From Streptomyces malaysiense (GTDB lineage: Bacteria > Actinomycetota > Actinomycetes > Streptomycetales > Streptomycetaceae): a stretch of DNA of 64,000 nucleotides. Location of the stretch: the NCBI RefSeq assembly GCF_000980885.2, contig NZ_LBDA02000028.1, positions 1-64,000 on the forward strand, written 5' to 3'. Shown here one piece after another: positions 8,220 to 18,905 of the stretch. The translations under genes and the position numbers were made by a program. How positions within the stretch are numbered: position 1 is the stretch's first letter; every line of letters starts with the position of its first letter. Under the pieces are notes generated by a model, which was not told the origin of the DNA, made no database searches, and was given only the letters and a program-made list of their open reading frames with translations.

Positions 8220-9086
8220 TCAGGCGGCCGCGCCGCCCCGGCCCGCCAGGCGCGGCAGGATCCGGAAGCCGATGCCGCCGGCGATCATCGTCGCGGCGCC
8301 GACCAGCAGGAACGCGGTCTGCCCGGCACCGGTCTCGGCGAGCTGCTTGCCACCGGTCTGCGGCTGCGGGTTGTCGGACCCGGTGCTGGTGAGCGCCGAG
8401 GAGCCCTCCTCCTGGGAGACGTTGTCATTGCCGCCGCCCTGGGGGCTGTCGCCACCGGTGCCGGAACCGCCGGTGCCGGAGCCGCCGCCGTGGTGGCCGC
8501 CGCCGTTGCCGCCGGAGTTGCCCTGGCCACCGGAGGACGACTGGTCACCGCCGGACGAGGACTGGTCACCGCCCGAGGAGGACTGGTCACCGCCCGACGA
8601 GGACTGGTCGCCACCCGAGGACGACTGGTCACCGCCCGACGAGGACTGGTCACCGCCCGAGGACGACTGGTCCCCACCCGACGAGGACTGGTCGCCACCC
8701 GAGGACGACTGGTCACCGCCCGACGAGGACTGGTCCCCGCCCGAGGACGACTGGTCCCCACCCGACGAGCTCTGGTCCCCGCCCGAGGACGACTGGTCAC
8801 CGCCCGACGAGGACTGGTCACCGCCCGAGGACGACTGGTCCCCACCCGAGGACGACTGGTCGCCACCGGACGAGGACTGGTCGCCACCGGAGGACGACTG
8901 GTCGCCGTCGCCGTTGCAGATTCCCACGGGGTCGCAGGGGTCGGCCTTCACGCCCAGGCTGATCGGGCCCGCCTGGACGTCGAGATCCAGGGCGGAGGCC
9001 GCGCCGGCGGCGGTCAGGGACGCACCGGCCGCGATCACAGCGCCCGCGGCTATCCGCGCGACGCGGATGCGCGTCTTCTTCGTCAT
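8220..9086 (-). CDS. LAETG-anchored repeat-rich cell-wall protein
   Basis: The 288-residue surface protein has a Sec signal peptide (about 1–32, cleavage after GAASA). A short domain with a Cys pair (CDPVGIC, 51–57) follows. Next come 18 exact heptads of DQSSSGG (62–187), a Gly-rich linker, and a C-terminal sorting signal: LAETG (249–253), hydrophobic segment (257–275) and an Arg-containing tail. LAxTG is the pentapeptide cut by actinobacterial class E sortases, so the protein should be joined to peptidoglycan with the heptads as a flexible spacer. No catalytic domain is present. Length may vary between strains because the heptads are tandem 21-nt DNA repeats. Confidence 0.9.
   Translation of the reverse strand: MTKKTRIRVARIAAGAVIAAGASLTAAGAASALDLDVQAGPISLGVKADPCDPVGICNGDGDQSSSGGDQSSSGGDQSSSGGDQSSSGGDQSSSGGDQSSSGGDQSSSGGDQSSSGGDQSSSGGDQSSSGGDQSSSGGDQSSSGGDQSSSGGDQSSSGGDQSSSGGDQSSSGGDQSSSGGDQSSSGGQGNSGGNGGGHHGGGSGTGGSGTGGDSPQGGGNDNVSQEEGSSALTSTGSDNPQPQTGGKQLAETGAGQTAFLLVGAATMIAGGIGFRILPRLAGRGGAAA
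8526..8903 (-). repeat. 18 tandem 21-bp repeats encoding DQSSSGG
   Basis: CTGGTC (complement of the Asp-Gln codons) recurs exactly every 21 nt from 8541 to 8898. The 18 units vary only at synonymous third positions. The array is wholly within the LAETG protein gene. Confidence 0.97.
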
Positions 9087-9351
9087 ATGGTTGCTACCCC
9101 CAGTAGCTGTTCGTCAATGAGGCCGCGCGATGGGGCTGGCCGTGATCGACGGAGGCAGCTGACGAAGCCCGAATCAAGGTCGAGCGATTCGGCACCCCCG
9201 GTTCACATGCACCCCAGATACACGCATGCCGCGCTCACCCTTCCGATTTTTCAAAGCAACGTCAAGAGCATTCTGGCCGCTTTGTCCGAACTGGAGGGTA
9301 TTCAGGGGGATTTGGAGCGTGTGACTGTGATGTAAAAGCCGGACAAAACAA
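9087..9351. other. Intergenic region upstream of LAETG protein gene
   Basis: This stretch is less GC-rich than its surroundings and separates the LAETG gene start from the prfB terminator. Its minus strand must hold the promoter of the wall-protein gene; GGGGGT about 9 nt before ATG 9086 may be the ribosome site. I see no convincing -35/-10 pair and no ORF. Confidence 0.4.
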
Positions 9352-9378
9352 CAACTGCCGCCAGGAGGGCGGCAGTTG
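9352..9378 (-). terminator. prfB terminator
   Basis: An 11-bp perfect stem (9352–9362 with 9368–9378) with a 5-nt loop is followed on the minus strand by TTGTTTTGTCC. It starts 15 nt after the prfB stop codon and is a classical intrinsic terminator. Confidence 0.9.
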
Positions 9379-9392
9379 CCATGTCGACTAAG

Positions 9393-10499
9393 TTACTTCT
9401 CCTGCTGCTTGCGCCAGCGAATACCGGCTTCGAGGAAGCCGTCGATCTCGCCGTTGAACACGGCCTCGGGGTTGCCGACCTCGTGCTCCGTACGCAGGTC
9501 CTTGACCATCTGGTACGGGTGGAGCACGTACGAACGCATCTGGTTGCCCCAGGAGTTGCCGCCGTCGCCCTTGAGGGCGTCCATCTTGGCCTGCTCCTCC
9601 TGGCGGCGGCGCTCCAGCAGCTTGGCCTGGAGGACGTTCATCGCGGTGGCGCGGTTCTGGATCTGCGACCGCTCGTTCTGGCAGGAGACCACGATGCCGG
9701 TGGGCAGGTGGGTGATGCGGACCGCGGAGTCGGTCGTGTTGACGCCCTGGCCGCCGGGACCGGAGGAACGGTAGACGTCGATGCGCAGCTCGGACTCGTC
9801 GATCTCGACGTGGTCGGACTGCTCGACCACCGGCAGCACCTCGACGCCTGCGAAGGACGTCTGGCGGCGGCCCTGGTTGTCGAAGGGCGAGATGCGCACC
9901 AGGCGGTGCGTGCCCTGCTCGACGGAGAGGGTGCCGTAGGCGTACGGCGCCTGCACGGAGAAGGTGGTCGACTTGATGCCGGCCTCTTCGGCGTACGACG
10001 TCTCGATGAGTTCCGTCTTGTAGCCGCGCTGCTCGGCCCAGCGCAGGTACATGCGCTGGAGCTTCTCGGCGAAGTCGGCGGCGTCGACGCCACCGGCCTC
10101 GGCGCGGATGTTGACCAGGGCCTCGCGGGAGTCGTACTCGCCGGACAGGAGGGTACGGACCTCCATCTCGTCCAGCGCCTTGCGCACGGCGGCCAGCTCG
10201 GACTCGGCCTCGGCGCGGGTGTCCGGGTCGTCCTCCTCCTCGGCCATCTCGAAGAGGACCGAGAGGTCGTCGATGCGACCGCGCAGCGCCTCCGCCTTCC
10301 TGACCTCGGCCTGGAGGTGGGAGAGCTTGCTGGTGATCTTCTGCGCCTCGTCCGGGTTGTCCCACAGGGACGGGACCGCCGCCTGCTCCTCAAGCGCGGC
10401 GATATCTGCCCTCATCTTGTCGAGGTCCAGGACGGCCTCGATCGACTCCATGGTCGAGGAGAGGGACTTCAGCTCTTCGGATACATCGACGACTGCCAC
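9393..10499 (-). CDS. prfB: Peptide chain release factor 2
   Basis: The 368-residue factor ends translation at UGA and UAA. The stop-recognition tripeptide SPF occurs in [15 protein letters not shown], the RF2-type motif. The catalytic GGQ is in [17 protein letters not shown], entering the peptidyl-transferase centre. The gene is one uninterrupted frame from GTG 10499. The programmed +1 frameshift that regulates prfB in many bacteria is absent, so RF2 level is not controlled that way here. It is divergent from nothing and precedes a strong terminator. Confidence 0.97.
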   Translation of the reverse strand: MAVVDVSEELKSLSSTMESIEAVLDLDKMRADIAALEEQAAVPSLWDNPDEAQKITSKLSHLQAEVRKAEALRGRIDDLSVLFEMAEEEDDPDTRAEAESELAAVRKALDEMEVRTLLSGEYDSREALVNIRAEAGGVDAADFAEKLQRMYLRWAEQRGYKTELIETSYAEEAGIKSTTFSVQAPYAYGTLSVEQGTHRLVRISPFDNQGRRQTSFAGVEVLPVVEQSDHVEIDESELRIDVYRSSGPGGQGVNTTDSAVRITHLPTGIVVSCQNERSQIQNRATAMNVLQAKLLERRRQEEQAKMDALKGDGGNSWGNQMRSYVLHPYQMVKDLRTEHEVGNPEAVFNGEIDGFLEAGIRWRKQQEK

Positions 10500-10603
10500 G
10501 GTTCAAGCGTAACGGCTGTGGCAAGCGGCCTCCGCCGCGCTGCTCCCGTGCTCGTCCCGGCCGGGCGGGACGGGTGAGCGGGGGCGGGCGGGAAAGGGGG
10601 GGG

Positions 10604-11836
10604 TCAGGGGGAGGACGACGTGGCCGCCGGGTGCGGGGAGCCGGCCGGGGCGTCCGAGGTCGCCCACCACGCGCCGACCGACACCAGCGCGGCCGTGGCC
10701 ACCCCCGCCACCCCCAGGGTGATCCGCCGGCGCCGTACCGCCGCGCGGTGTTTCGCCGAGCCCGGCCGGGGGGCTCCCGAGGGGCGGGGCGCCCGCGCCG
10801 TGCCGTGCGCGCCGCCGGCCAGCTCGTCGGGGGCGGGGACCCGCATCGACGTGTGCGTGTCACGGTTGGAGTCGGGCCGGGCACCCTGGACGAGGGAGAC
10901 CGCGCCCCGTCGTCGTGCCGGCTCACCCCGCGCCGGAGCCGTGGGCGCCGCCGGTTCCTCCTCGGCCGCCTCCTCCGCGAGGTCCGGCTCGTCCACGTCC
11001 AGCGGAGGCAGCCCGGCCAGCGTCGGCAGCTGCTCCCGCAGCCGCGCCGCCAGCTCCGAGGCCCGCAGCCGGGACGCGGGCGCCTTGGCGAGGCACTGCA
11101 CGATCAGCTGCCACAGCTCCTCGGGGATGCCCGGAAGGGGGACCACCGTCTCGGTGACATGGCGGCGCAGTACCGCGCCCGGGTGGCCGCCGCCGAACGG
11201 CGTGAAGCCCGCCAGCAGCTCGTACAGCACCGTGGCCAGCGCGTAGATGTCCACGGAGGCCCGCGGGGGCAGCCCCTCGACGATCTCGGGGGCCAGATAG
11301 TCCGGTGTACCGATGATCTTCGTGGCGCGCGTCCGCCGCGGCGCGTCGATCAGCTTGGCCACCCCGAAGTCGGTCAGCAGCGCCGGATGCGCCCCGCCGG
11401 GGCCGAGCGGACCCTGCATGTCGAGCAGCACGTTCTCCGGCTTGACGTCCCGGTGCACGACCCCCGCCGCGTGCGCCGCCGCCAGCGCGTCCGCGACATC
11501 GGCGACGATCGCCACCGCGGCCTCGGGCGCCAGCCTGCGCTCCCGGTCCAGGCGGGTGCGCAGATCGGTGCCGCGCACCAGGTCCATCACCAGGGCCAGG
11601 TCGTTGCCGTCGACCACCAGGTCGCGCACGGTGACGATGTGCGGGTGCTCCAGCCCGAGCAGCGCCGTGCGCTCCTGGACGAAGCGCCCGACCAGCTCCT
11701 GGTCCGAGGCGAGGTCCTCCCGCAGCAGCTTGATCGCGACGGGTCCCTCGGGCCCCTCGCCCAGCCACACCGTGCCGGCGCTGCCCCGCCCCAGGATCTG
11801 GTTCGCGGTGTACCGGCTGCCGATCTTCCGTGCCAA
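10604..11836 (-). CDS. Membrane-anchored Ser/Thr protein kinase (PkaB-like)
   Basis: The 410-residue Hanks-type kinase has its catalytic domain at about 8–270: glycine loop GRGSAGTV, Lys36 in VAIK, catalytic Asp130 in HRDVKPEN, DFG at 156–158 and an APE motif. The activation loop contains Thr residues (TRATKIIGTPDY). A Pro/Ala-rich linker follows, then a single membrane span near 375–393 and a short Ser-rich outer tail. No PASTA domains are present. The tandem arrangement with the next kinase gene matches pkaA/pkaB of S. coelicolor from memory. Substrates are unknown; the nearby FHA protein is a plausible phospho-reader. Confidence 0.93.
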   Translation of the reverse strand: MARKIGSRYTANQILGRGSAGTVWLGEGPEGPVAIKLLREDLASDQELVGRFVQERTALLGLEHPHIVTVRDLVVDGNDLALVMDLVRGTDLRTRLDRERRLAPEAAVAIVADVADALAAAHAAGVVHRDVKPENVLLDMQGPLGPGGAHPALLTDFGVAKLIDAPRRTRATKIIGTPDYLAPEIVEGLPPRASVDIYALATVLYELLAGFTPFGGGHPGAVLRRHVTETVVPLPGIPEELWQLIVQCLAKAPASRLRASELAARLREQLPTLAGLPPLDVDEPDLAEEAAEEEPAAPTAPARGEPARRRGAVSLVQGARPDSNRDTHTSMRVPAPDELAGGAHGTARAPRPSGAPRPGSAKHRAAVRRRRITLGVAGVATAALVSVGAWWATSDAPAGSPHPAATSSSP

Positions 11837-11948
11837 GACTGCTCCTACAGACGCGTGTTGTCGTTAAAACTACGCGTCCGGCGAGCCAACCTTCACCGGA
11901 GAGGCGGAAATCACCCGCCAGATGTCGACAAATCACCTACCCCGCAGG

Positions 11949-13628
<1,680 letters not shown>

Positions 13629-13684
13629 GTCACGCGCTCCCTGCTGCTTGCTGATGCTGCTTGCCTGCATTCCGGATGTTCCGA

Positions 13685-13698
13685 ACCACTGTAGTGGT
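13685..13698. promoter_or_regulatory. Imperfect dyad near kinase start
   Basis: Arms ACCACT and AGTGGT are separated by two bases, 57 nt upstream of the kinase GTG. This is a possible operator or promoter-proximal dyad; nothing more can be said from sequence. Confidence 0.35.
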
Positions 13699-13741
13699 GC
13701 CGGGTGGGGCGCCACGTAAGCGTTCCCGGGCAGGCTCGAAG

Positions 13742-13759
13742 GAAAGACGCGCGTCTTTC
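13742..13759. promoter_or_regulatory. 18-bp perfect palindrome
   Basis: GAAAGACGCGCGTCTTTC is identical on both strands and lies about 114 nt upstream of the kinase gene start in the divergent region. The symmetry is that of a dimeric repressor site. The regulator is unknown. Confidence 0.5.
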
Positions 13760-14041
13760 GTCCGTGGTTGCCCGGAGCGGGCGGAAGCCGGGGCAGGCCG
13801 ACGGAAGCCGACGGAAGCGGCCATAAGAGGGGACGTGACCGATCTCAACTGATCGCCGCCGTGGTCCGTGTCAGGCACTTTTGGGGTCAGAGCCGACCAA
13901 TCAAGATCACTTCGCACCGGGTGGCGGGCACGGCGTCGGCGGCAGGTGCGAGGATGCTTCCCGTACTGGCCGACGTGCTCATGTGGGGTGGGGGGTAGTC
14001 CGCGCCCGCGCAGACCCGCGCAGAAGGGACCGCTGACGCCG

Positions 14042-17000
14042 ATGCAGATCCGGCTGACCGTCGTAGACCCGCTGAGCCCGCCCCCGCAGCGGGGCGCGAG
14101 CCGCGACGTGCTGGTCACGGCGCCCGCGGGCACCGACCTCGCCGCGGTCGCGTCCGCGCTGGCCGGGGCGGTCACCGGGGAGGGCACGGGCCGCGACACC
14201 GGGGGCGCCGCGGTCGTGCTGTACGCCGGTGCCGAGCGGCTGGATCCGCGCCGCGCCGTTCTCGGGGAGCCGCCGCTGGTCGACGGCGCCGTACTGGCGC
14301 TGGGCGGGCCCCTGGCCGCGGAACCGCATCCCGAGCTGGACGACGCGCCCACACAGCTGCACGTGGTGGCGGGGCCGGACGCGGGCGGGGTGCATCTGCT
14401 GCACGGCGGCCGGATCACGGTCGGGCGCTCCGTGGACGCGGACGTGCCACTGGACGATCCCGACGTCTCGCGCCTGCACTGCGCGGTGACGGTGGGCGCG
14501 GACGGCCGGGTCCTCGTCGTGGACCTGGGCTCCACGAACGGCACGACGCTGGACGGCACGCGGATCGGGGAACGGGCGGTACGGGTCCCCGCCGGTGGCC
14601 TGCTGCGGATCGGGGAGTCGGCGCTGCGGGTCGCGCCCGGGGGCCCGCGGGCGCGGGTGCCGGTGACCGCGGACGGGGAGGGCTGCCTGCGCGTCGGGCC
14701 CGGCGCGGACGCGCCGGACGCCGGCCCCGCCCCCGCGCCCCCCACACCGCCGCCCCTGCCGGACACGGCTCCGGGCGGGACATGGACCGGTCCCCCCGGT
14801 TCACAGCCGCCGCCCGTGCCCGGGGTCGGAGCGGGCACCGGGCACGCCTTCGGCTCCGCCCCCTGGGGAGCCGCGGACGAAGGACTCACCGGGGGCGACG
14901 GGGACACCCACGCGGGCCGCTTCGGGGTCGGCGGCGGGGCGCAGAGCATGCGGCGGCGGGGGTTCGGCGCCTGGGCCCGGCGGCTGGCCGGCGGGCGCGG
15001 CGAGCAGCCGGCGCAGGACGCGCCGTCGTACGGCGACGCGGCCCCGGCCGGTGCCGCTCCGGACCCCGGTGTCCCGTTCCGGCCCGACACCTGGCCGGAC
15101 CCCGCCGCGCTGCTGCTCACCGCGCTCGGCCCCGGCCCCCGGCTGTGGGAGCGCGGGCCGGGCCACCCGGAGGCGCTGACCGTACGGCTCGGCACGGCCG
15201 ACCGGAGCACACCGGACGGCTCGGCCCTGCTGCCCGCCGTGCCGGTGACCGCAGCGCTGCGGGAGGCGGGCGCGCTGGGCCTCGCCGGTCCCCGGCCGAG
15301 ACTGTCCGGGCTGGCCCGCGCGGTGCTGGCCCAGCTCGCCGCCCTGCACTCCCCCGACCTGCTGGAGATCGTGCTGATCAGCGCGGACGGCTCGCGCCCG
15401 ATGGAGGAGCGCACGGCCGAGTGGTCCTGGCTGGGCTGGCTCCCGCACGTCCGCCCGAACCACGGCCAGGACTGCCGCCTCCTGCTGGCCCACGACCGTG
15501 AACAGGCCGCCGCCCGCACGGAGGAACTGCTGCGCCGGGTGGACGACCTCACGGCGCGCGGCGCGGGGACCGCCCGGCCCGGATCGGTCCCGGCGCGGGG
15601 CGCGGGGGGCTCCGGGGCGCGGCCGTACGACGCCCCGCTGGTCCCCCGCCAGGGGCAGGCCCCCGCCGGCCCGCTCGGCGGCCCGGCCCCCGGCGCCCTC
15701 TCCCCCGCCTTCGGCACCCCGGCCCCGAGCCCCCGCCGCCCCTCCTGGGCCAAGGACGAGGCCGAACTCGGCGGCGGCGGTTTCCCCGGCCCCTACACGG
15801 TGGTCGTGGTCGACGGCGACCCCGGCGGGACCGGACTCCAGGAGGCCCTGGCCCGGCTCGCCGCGGTGGGCCCCCGAGCCGGGGTGCACGTGCTGTGCCT
15901 GGCGGAGGTGTCCGCGTCCTCGGCGGCGTCGCCGGTGGCCCGTACCTACGAGGCGGCCTGCGCCGTGGCCCCGACGCTCCGGCACTGCGGGGCCGTGGCC
16001 CTGCTCGGCGGCGATGTGGCGGGCACCCTCCAGCTGATGCGGGTCGCGCCGGGCGGGCCCGTGGCGCCCGGTGTGCTCGCCACCGTGGACGCGGTGTCCC
16101 CGGCGTGGGCGGAGCGGTTCGCGCGGGCGCTGGCCCCGCTGCGGCCGGACGGCCCGGCCGATGCCGGGCACGCACGGGTGGCGACGCCGCTGCCCAGGTC
16201 GGCGCGGCTGCTGGACGAGCTGGGCCTCGCCCGTGCCACCCCGGCCTCGCTGATGGCCCGTTGGGCGGACGCGGCCGACGACCCGGAGGCGCTGGGCGGC
16301 CGGGCCCGCGCCGTGCTCGGCGCCGGACCGCACGGCCCGGTCACCGCGGACCTGGTGGCCGACGGCCCGCATCTGCTGATCGAGGGCCCCGCGGGCAGCG
16401 GCCGCACCGAGCTGCTGCGGGCCGTGGTGGCCTCGCTGGCCGCGGCCGAACGGCCGGACCGGCTCGGCATGGTGCTCATCGACGGCCGGGACGGCGTCGG
16501 TACGGGCGACGGACGCAACGAGGGGCTGCGGGTCTGCGTGGAGATACCCCATGTGACGACCCATCTGATCGCCAACGACCCGGTGCGCATGCGGGAGTTC
16601 GCGCAGTCGCTCAGCGCGGAGCTGAAGCGCCGTGCCGAGTTGCTGGGCCGGACCGACTTCGCGCGGTGGCACGCGGGGCGGGCGGCGCCGGGCCGGGTGG
16701 TCGCACAGCGCACCCCGCCCGGCGCGGGGGACATCGAGGCGCCGCCCAGCTCCACGCTGCGGCTGCGGCCGGGCGCGGCGGCACGTCAACGCGCCGAGAC
16801 GGTGACGCCGTTGCCCCGGCTCGTGGTGGTCGTCGACGATCTGGACGCGCTGGTCTCCCCCGCGCTCGGCGCCCCGGGCCGGCCCGCCGCGGGCTCGGTG
16901 ACGCGGGCCCTGGAGGCGGTGGCCCGGGAGGGCGAGCGGCTCGGCGTGCACCTGGTGGCGGCGGCCGGCACGGACGGCCGTACGGCGGAGAGCGAACCGG

Positions 17001-17320
17001 CCCGCCGGGCGACCCTCCGCGTCAGGCTCGCGTCCCCCCAGCAGGGTCCGGACGAACCGGCCCCGGGCCGCGGCGGGTTGGCACGTCCGGACGCCCCCTC
17101 GGTGGAGTTCCAGGCCGGCCGGGTCACCGGCCGCATCCCGCGCACCGCGACCCAGCGCCCCACGGTCGTCCCCCTGGACTGGCACCGCATGGGCGACCCT
17201 CCGACCCGGCGCCCCGTCCGCGAACTCGGCAACGGCCCCACCGACCTGGCCCTCCTGGCCAGTGCCGTGGAACGCGCCGCCCGCCAGGTCGCGGCCGCCC
17301 AGGCACCCTCGCTCCTCTAG
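14042..17320 (+). CDS. FHA-domain FtsK/SpoIIIE-like ATPase
   Basis: The 1092-residue protein starts at ATG 14042 (MQIRLTVVD); the open frame upstream has no coding signal. Residues 1–92 resemble a ubiquitin-like N-terminal domain. An FHA domain follows at 105–197, with GRS (128–130), SRLH (143–146) and STNG (164–167), the phosphothreonine-binding residues. After a Pro/Gly-rich linker comes a long alpha/beta region and an FtsK/SpoIIIE-type P-loop domain. Its Walker A reads GPAGSGRT (782–789), with Arg788 where Lys is expected, while Walker B VVVVDDLD near 930 is intact. The layout recalls the EccC-type ATPases of type VII secretion, but no WXG100 gene is nearby. Facing two Thr kinases, it is a likely phospho-regulated motor or scaffold. 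Confidence 0.88.
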   Translation: MQIRLTVVDPLSPPPQRGASRDVLVTAPAGTDLAAVASALAGAVTGEGTGRDTGGAAVVLYAGAERLDPRRAVLGEPPLVDGAVLALGGPLAAEPHPELDDAPTQLHVVAGPDAGGVHLLHGGRITVGRSVDADVPLDDPDVSRLHCAVTVGADGRVLVVDLGSTNGTTLDGTRIGERAVRVPAGGLLRIGESALRVAPGGPRARVPVTADGEGCLRVGPGADAPDAGPAPAPPTPPPLPDTAPGGTWTGPPGSQPPPVPGVGAGTGHAFGSAPWGAADEGLTGGDGDTHAGRFGVGGGAQSMRRRGFGAWARRLAGGRGEQPAQDAPSYGDAAPAGAAPDPGVPFRPDTWPDPAALLLTALGPGPRLWERGPGHPEALTVRLGTADRSTPDGSALLPAVPVTAALREAGALGLAGPRPRLSGLARAVLAQLAALHSPDLLEIVLISADGSRPMEERTAEWSWLGWLPHVRPNHGQDCRLLLAHDREQAAARTEELLRRVDDLTARGAGTARPGSVPARGAGGSGARPYDAPLVPRQGQAPAGPLGGPAPGALSPAFGTPAPSPRRPSWAKDEAELGGGGFPGPYTVVVVDGDPGGTGLQEALARLAAVGPRAGVHVLCLAEVSASSAASPVARTYEAACAVAPTLRHCGAVALLGGDVAGTLQLMRVAPGGPVAPGVLATVDAVSPAWAERFARALAPLRPDGPADAGHARVATPLPRSARLLDELGLARATPASLMARWADAADDPEALGGRARAVLGAGPHGPVTADLVADGPHLLIEGPAGSGRTELLRAVVASLAAAERPDRLGMVLIDGRDGVGTGDGRNEGLRVCVEIPHVTTHLIANDPVRMREFAQSLSAELKRRAELLGRTDFARWHAGRAAPGRVVAQRTPPGAGDIEAPPSSTLRLRPGAAARQRAETVTPLPRLVVVVDDLDALVSPALGAPGRPAAGSVTRALEAVAREGERLGVHLVAAAGTDGRTAESEPARRATLRVRLASPQQGPDEPAPGRGGLARPDAPSVEFQAGRVTGRIPRTATQRPTVVPLDWHRMGDPPTRRPVRELGNGPTDLALLASAVERAARQVAAAQAPSLL

Positions 17321-17521
17321 GCGCCAAAAAGCGCCAACTCCCTCTGGATCAAGGCGCATACACCGCTGATCACGACCCGGTCACGATCGTCCCCTCGCGC
17401 CCGCAGGCGCTCTTGCCCCGCCTCCACGGCCCGCGTACACCGGAGCGCACGGACAGCGTTCCGCCGTGGACCGTGCGAGGACGCGCGGGGTGCGCGACGG
17501 AGGACGACGAACGGGGAAGTG

Positions 17522-18898
17522 ATGCACAGCAGGAGCAGCACCATCCGGACCGGCAGGGCCGCAGGCGCGGTCGCCGCGTTGCTCGCGGGGGGCCTCGTGC
17601 TCGGCGCGTGCTCCGGCGGGGGCGGCGGCGACAAGAAGGACCAGGGGAGTACGCCGTCCGCCGGCGGCTCCGTGTCGCTGCCCCGGCTGGACGGCGCGCA
17701 TCTGGAGATCGCGGCCGTGTGGACCGGTCAGGAGCAGACGAACTTCAAGAAGGTCCTGGCGGAGTTCGAGAAGCGGACCGGCGCGAAGGTCACCTTCGTG
17801 CCCGCGCAGGACCCGATCATCAACTTCCTCGGATCAAAGATCGCCGGCGGCCAGCCGCCGGACATCGCGATGCTGCCGCAGCCCGGCGCCATCAAGCAGG
17901 CCGTGGACAAGGGCTGGGCCAAGCCGGTCGGAGCGGACGCGCTCAAGGAGGTCCGGAAGAACTACTCGCAGGGCTGGCAGGACATCGGCAAGGTCGGCGG
18001 CAAGCAGTACGGCGTCTACTACAAGGCCGCCAACAAGTCGCTCATCTGGTACAACGCCAAGGTCTTCGAGAACGCGGGCGCCAAGGAGCCCAAGACGTGG
18101 AAGGACCTGCTGACGACCGCGCAGGCCGTCTACGACTCCGGGGTCACGCCCTTCTCCGTGCCGGGCGCGGACGGCTGGCCGCTGACCGACTGGTTCGAGA
18201 ACGTCTACCTCTCGCAGGCGGGGCCCGAGAAGTACGACCAGCTCGCCCAGCACAAGATCAAGTGGACCGATCCCTCGGTGAAGCGGGCGCTCCAGACGCT
18301 GGCGCAGATCTGGGGCAAGAAGGACTACCTGGCGGGCGGCCAGGACGGCGCGCTCCAGACCGAGTTCCCCAACTCGGTCACCCAGACCTTCACCGGCGGC
18401 GACCAGCCGAAGGCCGCGATGGTCTACGAGGGCGACTTCGTGCAGGTCAACATCGGTGAGACCAAGGCGAAGGTGGGCACGGACGCCAAGGTGTTCCCGT
18501 TCCCGGCCGTCGGCTCCACCGCGCCCGTGGTCTCCGGCGGCGACGCGGCGGTCCTCCTGAAGGACTCCAAGGCGGCGCAGGCCCTGCTGACCTTCCTCGC
18601 CTCCCCGGACGCGGCCACCATCCAGGCGAAGCTGGGCGGCTACCTCTCGCCGAACAAGAACGTGGCGATCTCGTCGTACCCGAACAGCGTCCAGCAGAAG
18701 ATCGCCAAGTCGCTGATCGCGTCGGGCGACGACTTCCGCTTCGACATGTCCGACCAGGCCCCGCAGGCGTTCGGCGGCACCCCCGGCAAGGGCGAGTGGA
18801 AGGATCTCCAGGACTTCCTGAAGAACCCGGGCGACGTCGCGGGCGCCCAGGCAGCGCTGGAGAAGGACGCGGCGGCCGCGTACGGAAGCGGGAGCTGA
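17522..18898 (+). CDS. Sugar ABC transporter substrate-binding lipoprotein
   Basis: The 458-residue lipoprotein has a signal peptide ending in the lipobox LVLGAC (Cys30), then a Gly/Ser linker and a family-1 extracellular solute-binding fold. Visible blocks include FEKRTGAKVTFVPAQDP, GGQPPDIAMLPQPG, YGVYYKAANKSLIWYNAKVFENAG and the late KAAMVYEGDF. Such proteins bind oligosaccharides or glycosides outside the membrane. It is first of a three-gene importer operon, with the permease gene starting 7 nt later. The ligand cannot be read from sequence. Confidence 0.95.
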   Translation: MHSRSSTIRTGRAAGAVAALLAGGLVLGACSGGGGGDKKDQGSTPSAGGSVSLPRLDGAHLEIAAVWTGQEQTNFKKVLAEFEKRTGAKVTFVPAQDPIINFLGSKIAGGQPPDIAMLPQPGAIKQAVDKGWAKPVGADALKEVRKNYSQGWQDIGKVGGKQYGVYYKAANKSLIWYNAKVFENAGAKEPKTWKDLLTTAQAVYDSGVTPFSVPGADGWPLTDWFENVYLSQAGPEKYDQLAQHKIKWTDPSVKRALQTLAQIWGKKDYLAGGQDGALQTEFPNSVTQTFTGGDQPKAAMVYEGDFVQVNIGETKAKVGTDAKVFPFPAVGSTAPVVSGGDAAVLLKDSKAAQALLTFLASPDAATIQAKLGGYLSPNKNVAISSYPNSVQQKIAKSLIASGDDFRFDMSDQAPQAFGGTPGKGEWKDLQDFLKNPGDVAGAQAALEKDAAAAYGSGS

Positions 18899-18905
18899 GC
18901 CGGCG

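Larger units (their letters stand above)
13629..14041. other. Divergent control region between kinase and FHA/FtsK genes
   Basis: This 413-nt gap must contain promoters for the kinase pair (minus) and the FHA/FtsK gene (plus). It holds two dyads, listed separately at 13685 and 13742, and a tandem 10-mer CCGACGGAAG at 13798–13817. No credible ORF is seen. A GAAGGGA ribosome site precedes ATG 14042. Confidence 0.6.

Noticed and set aside
8526..8903. CRISPR-like regular repeats
   Set aside because: Units are contiguous 21-mers with no spacers and are in-frame coding sequence.
8163..9335. Plus-strand frames across the 21-bp repeats (PPDEDWS or LVTARRG repeats)
   Set aside because: These are reverse translations of the DQSSSGG array; only the minus frame has a signal peptide and sortase signal.
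9393..10499. Programmed frameshift in prfB
   Set aside because: The reading frame is continuous from the start codon with no internal UGA near codon 26.
17320..17336. Short hairpin GGCGC-CAAAAA-GCGCC after the FHA/FtsK gene
   Set aside because: The 5-bp stem is too weak to call as a terminator.
13630..17359. Long minus-strand frames opposite the FHA/FtsK gene
   Set aside because: They have skewed composition and no motifs, whereas the plus frame contains FHA and P-loop motifs.
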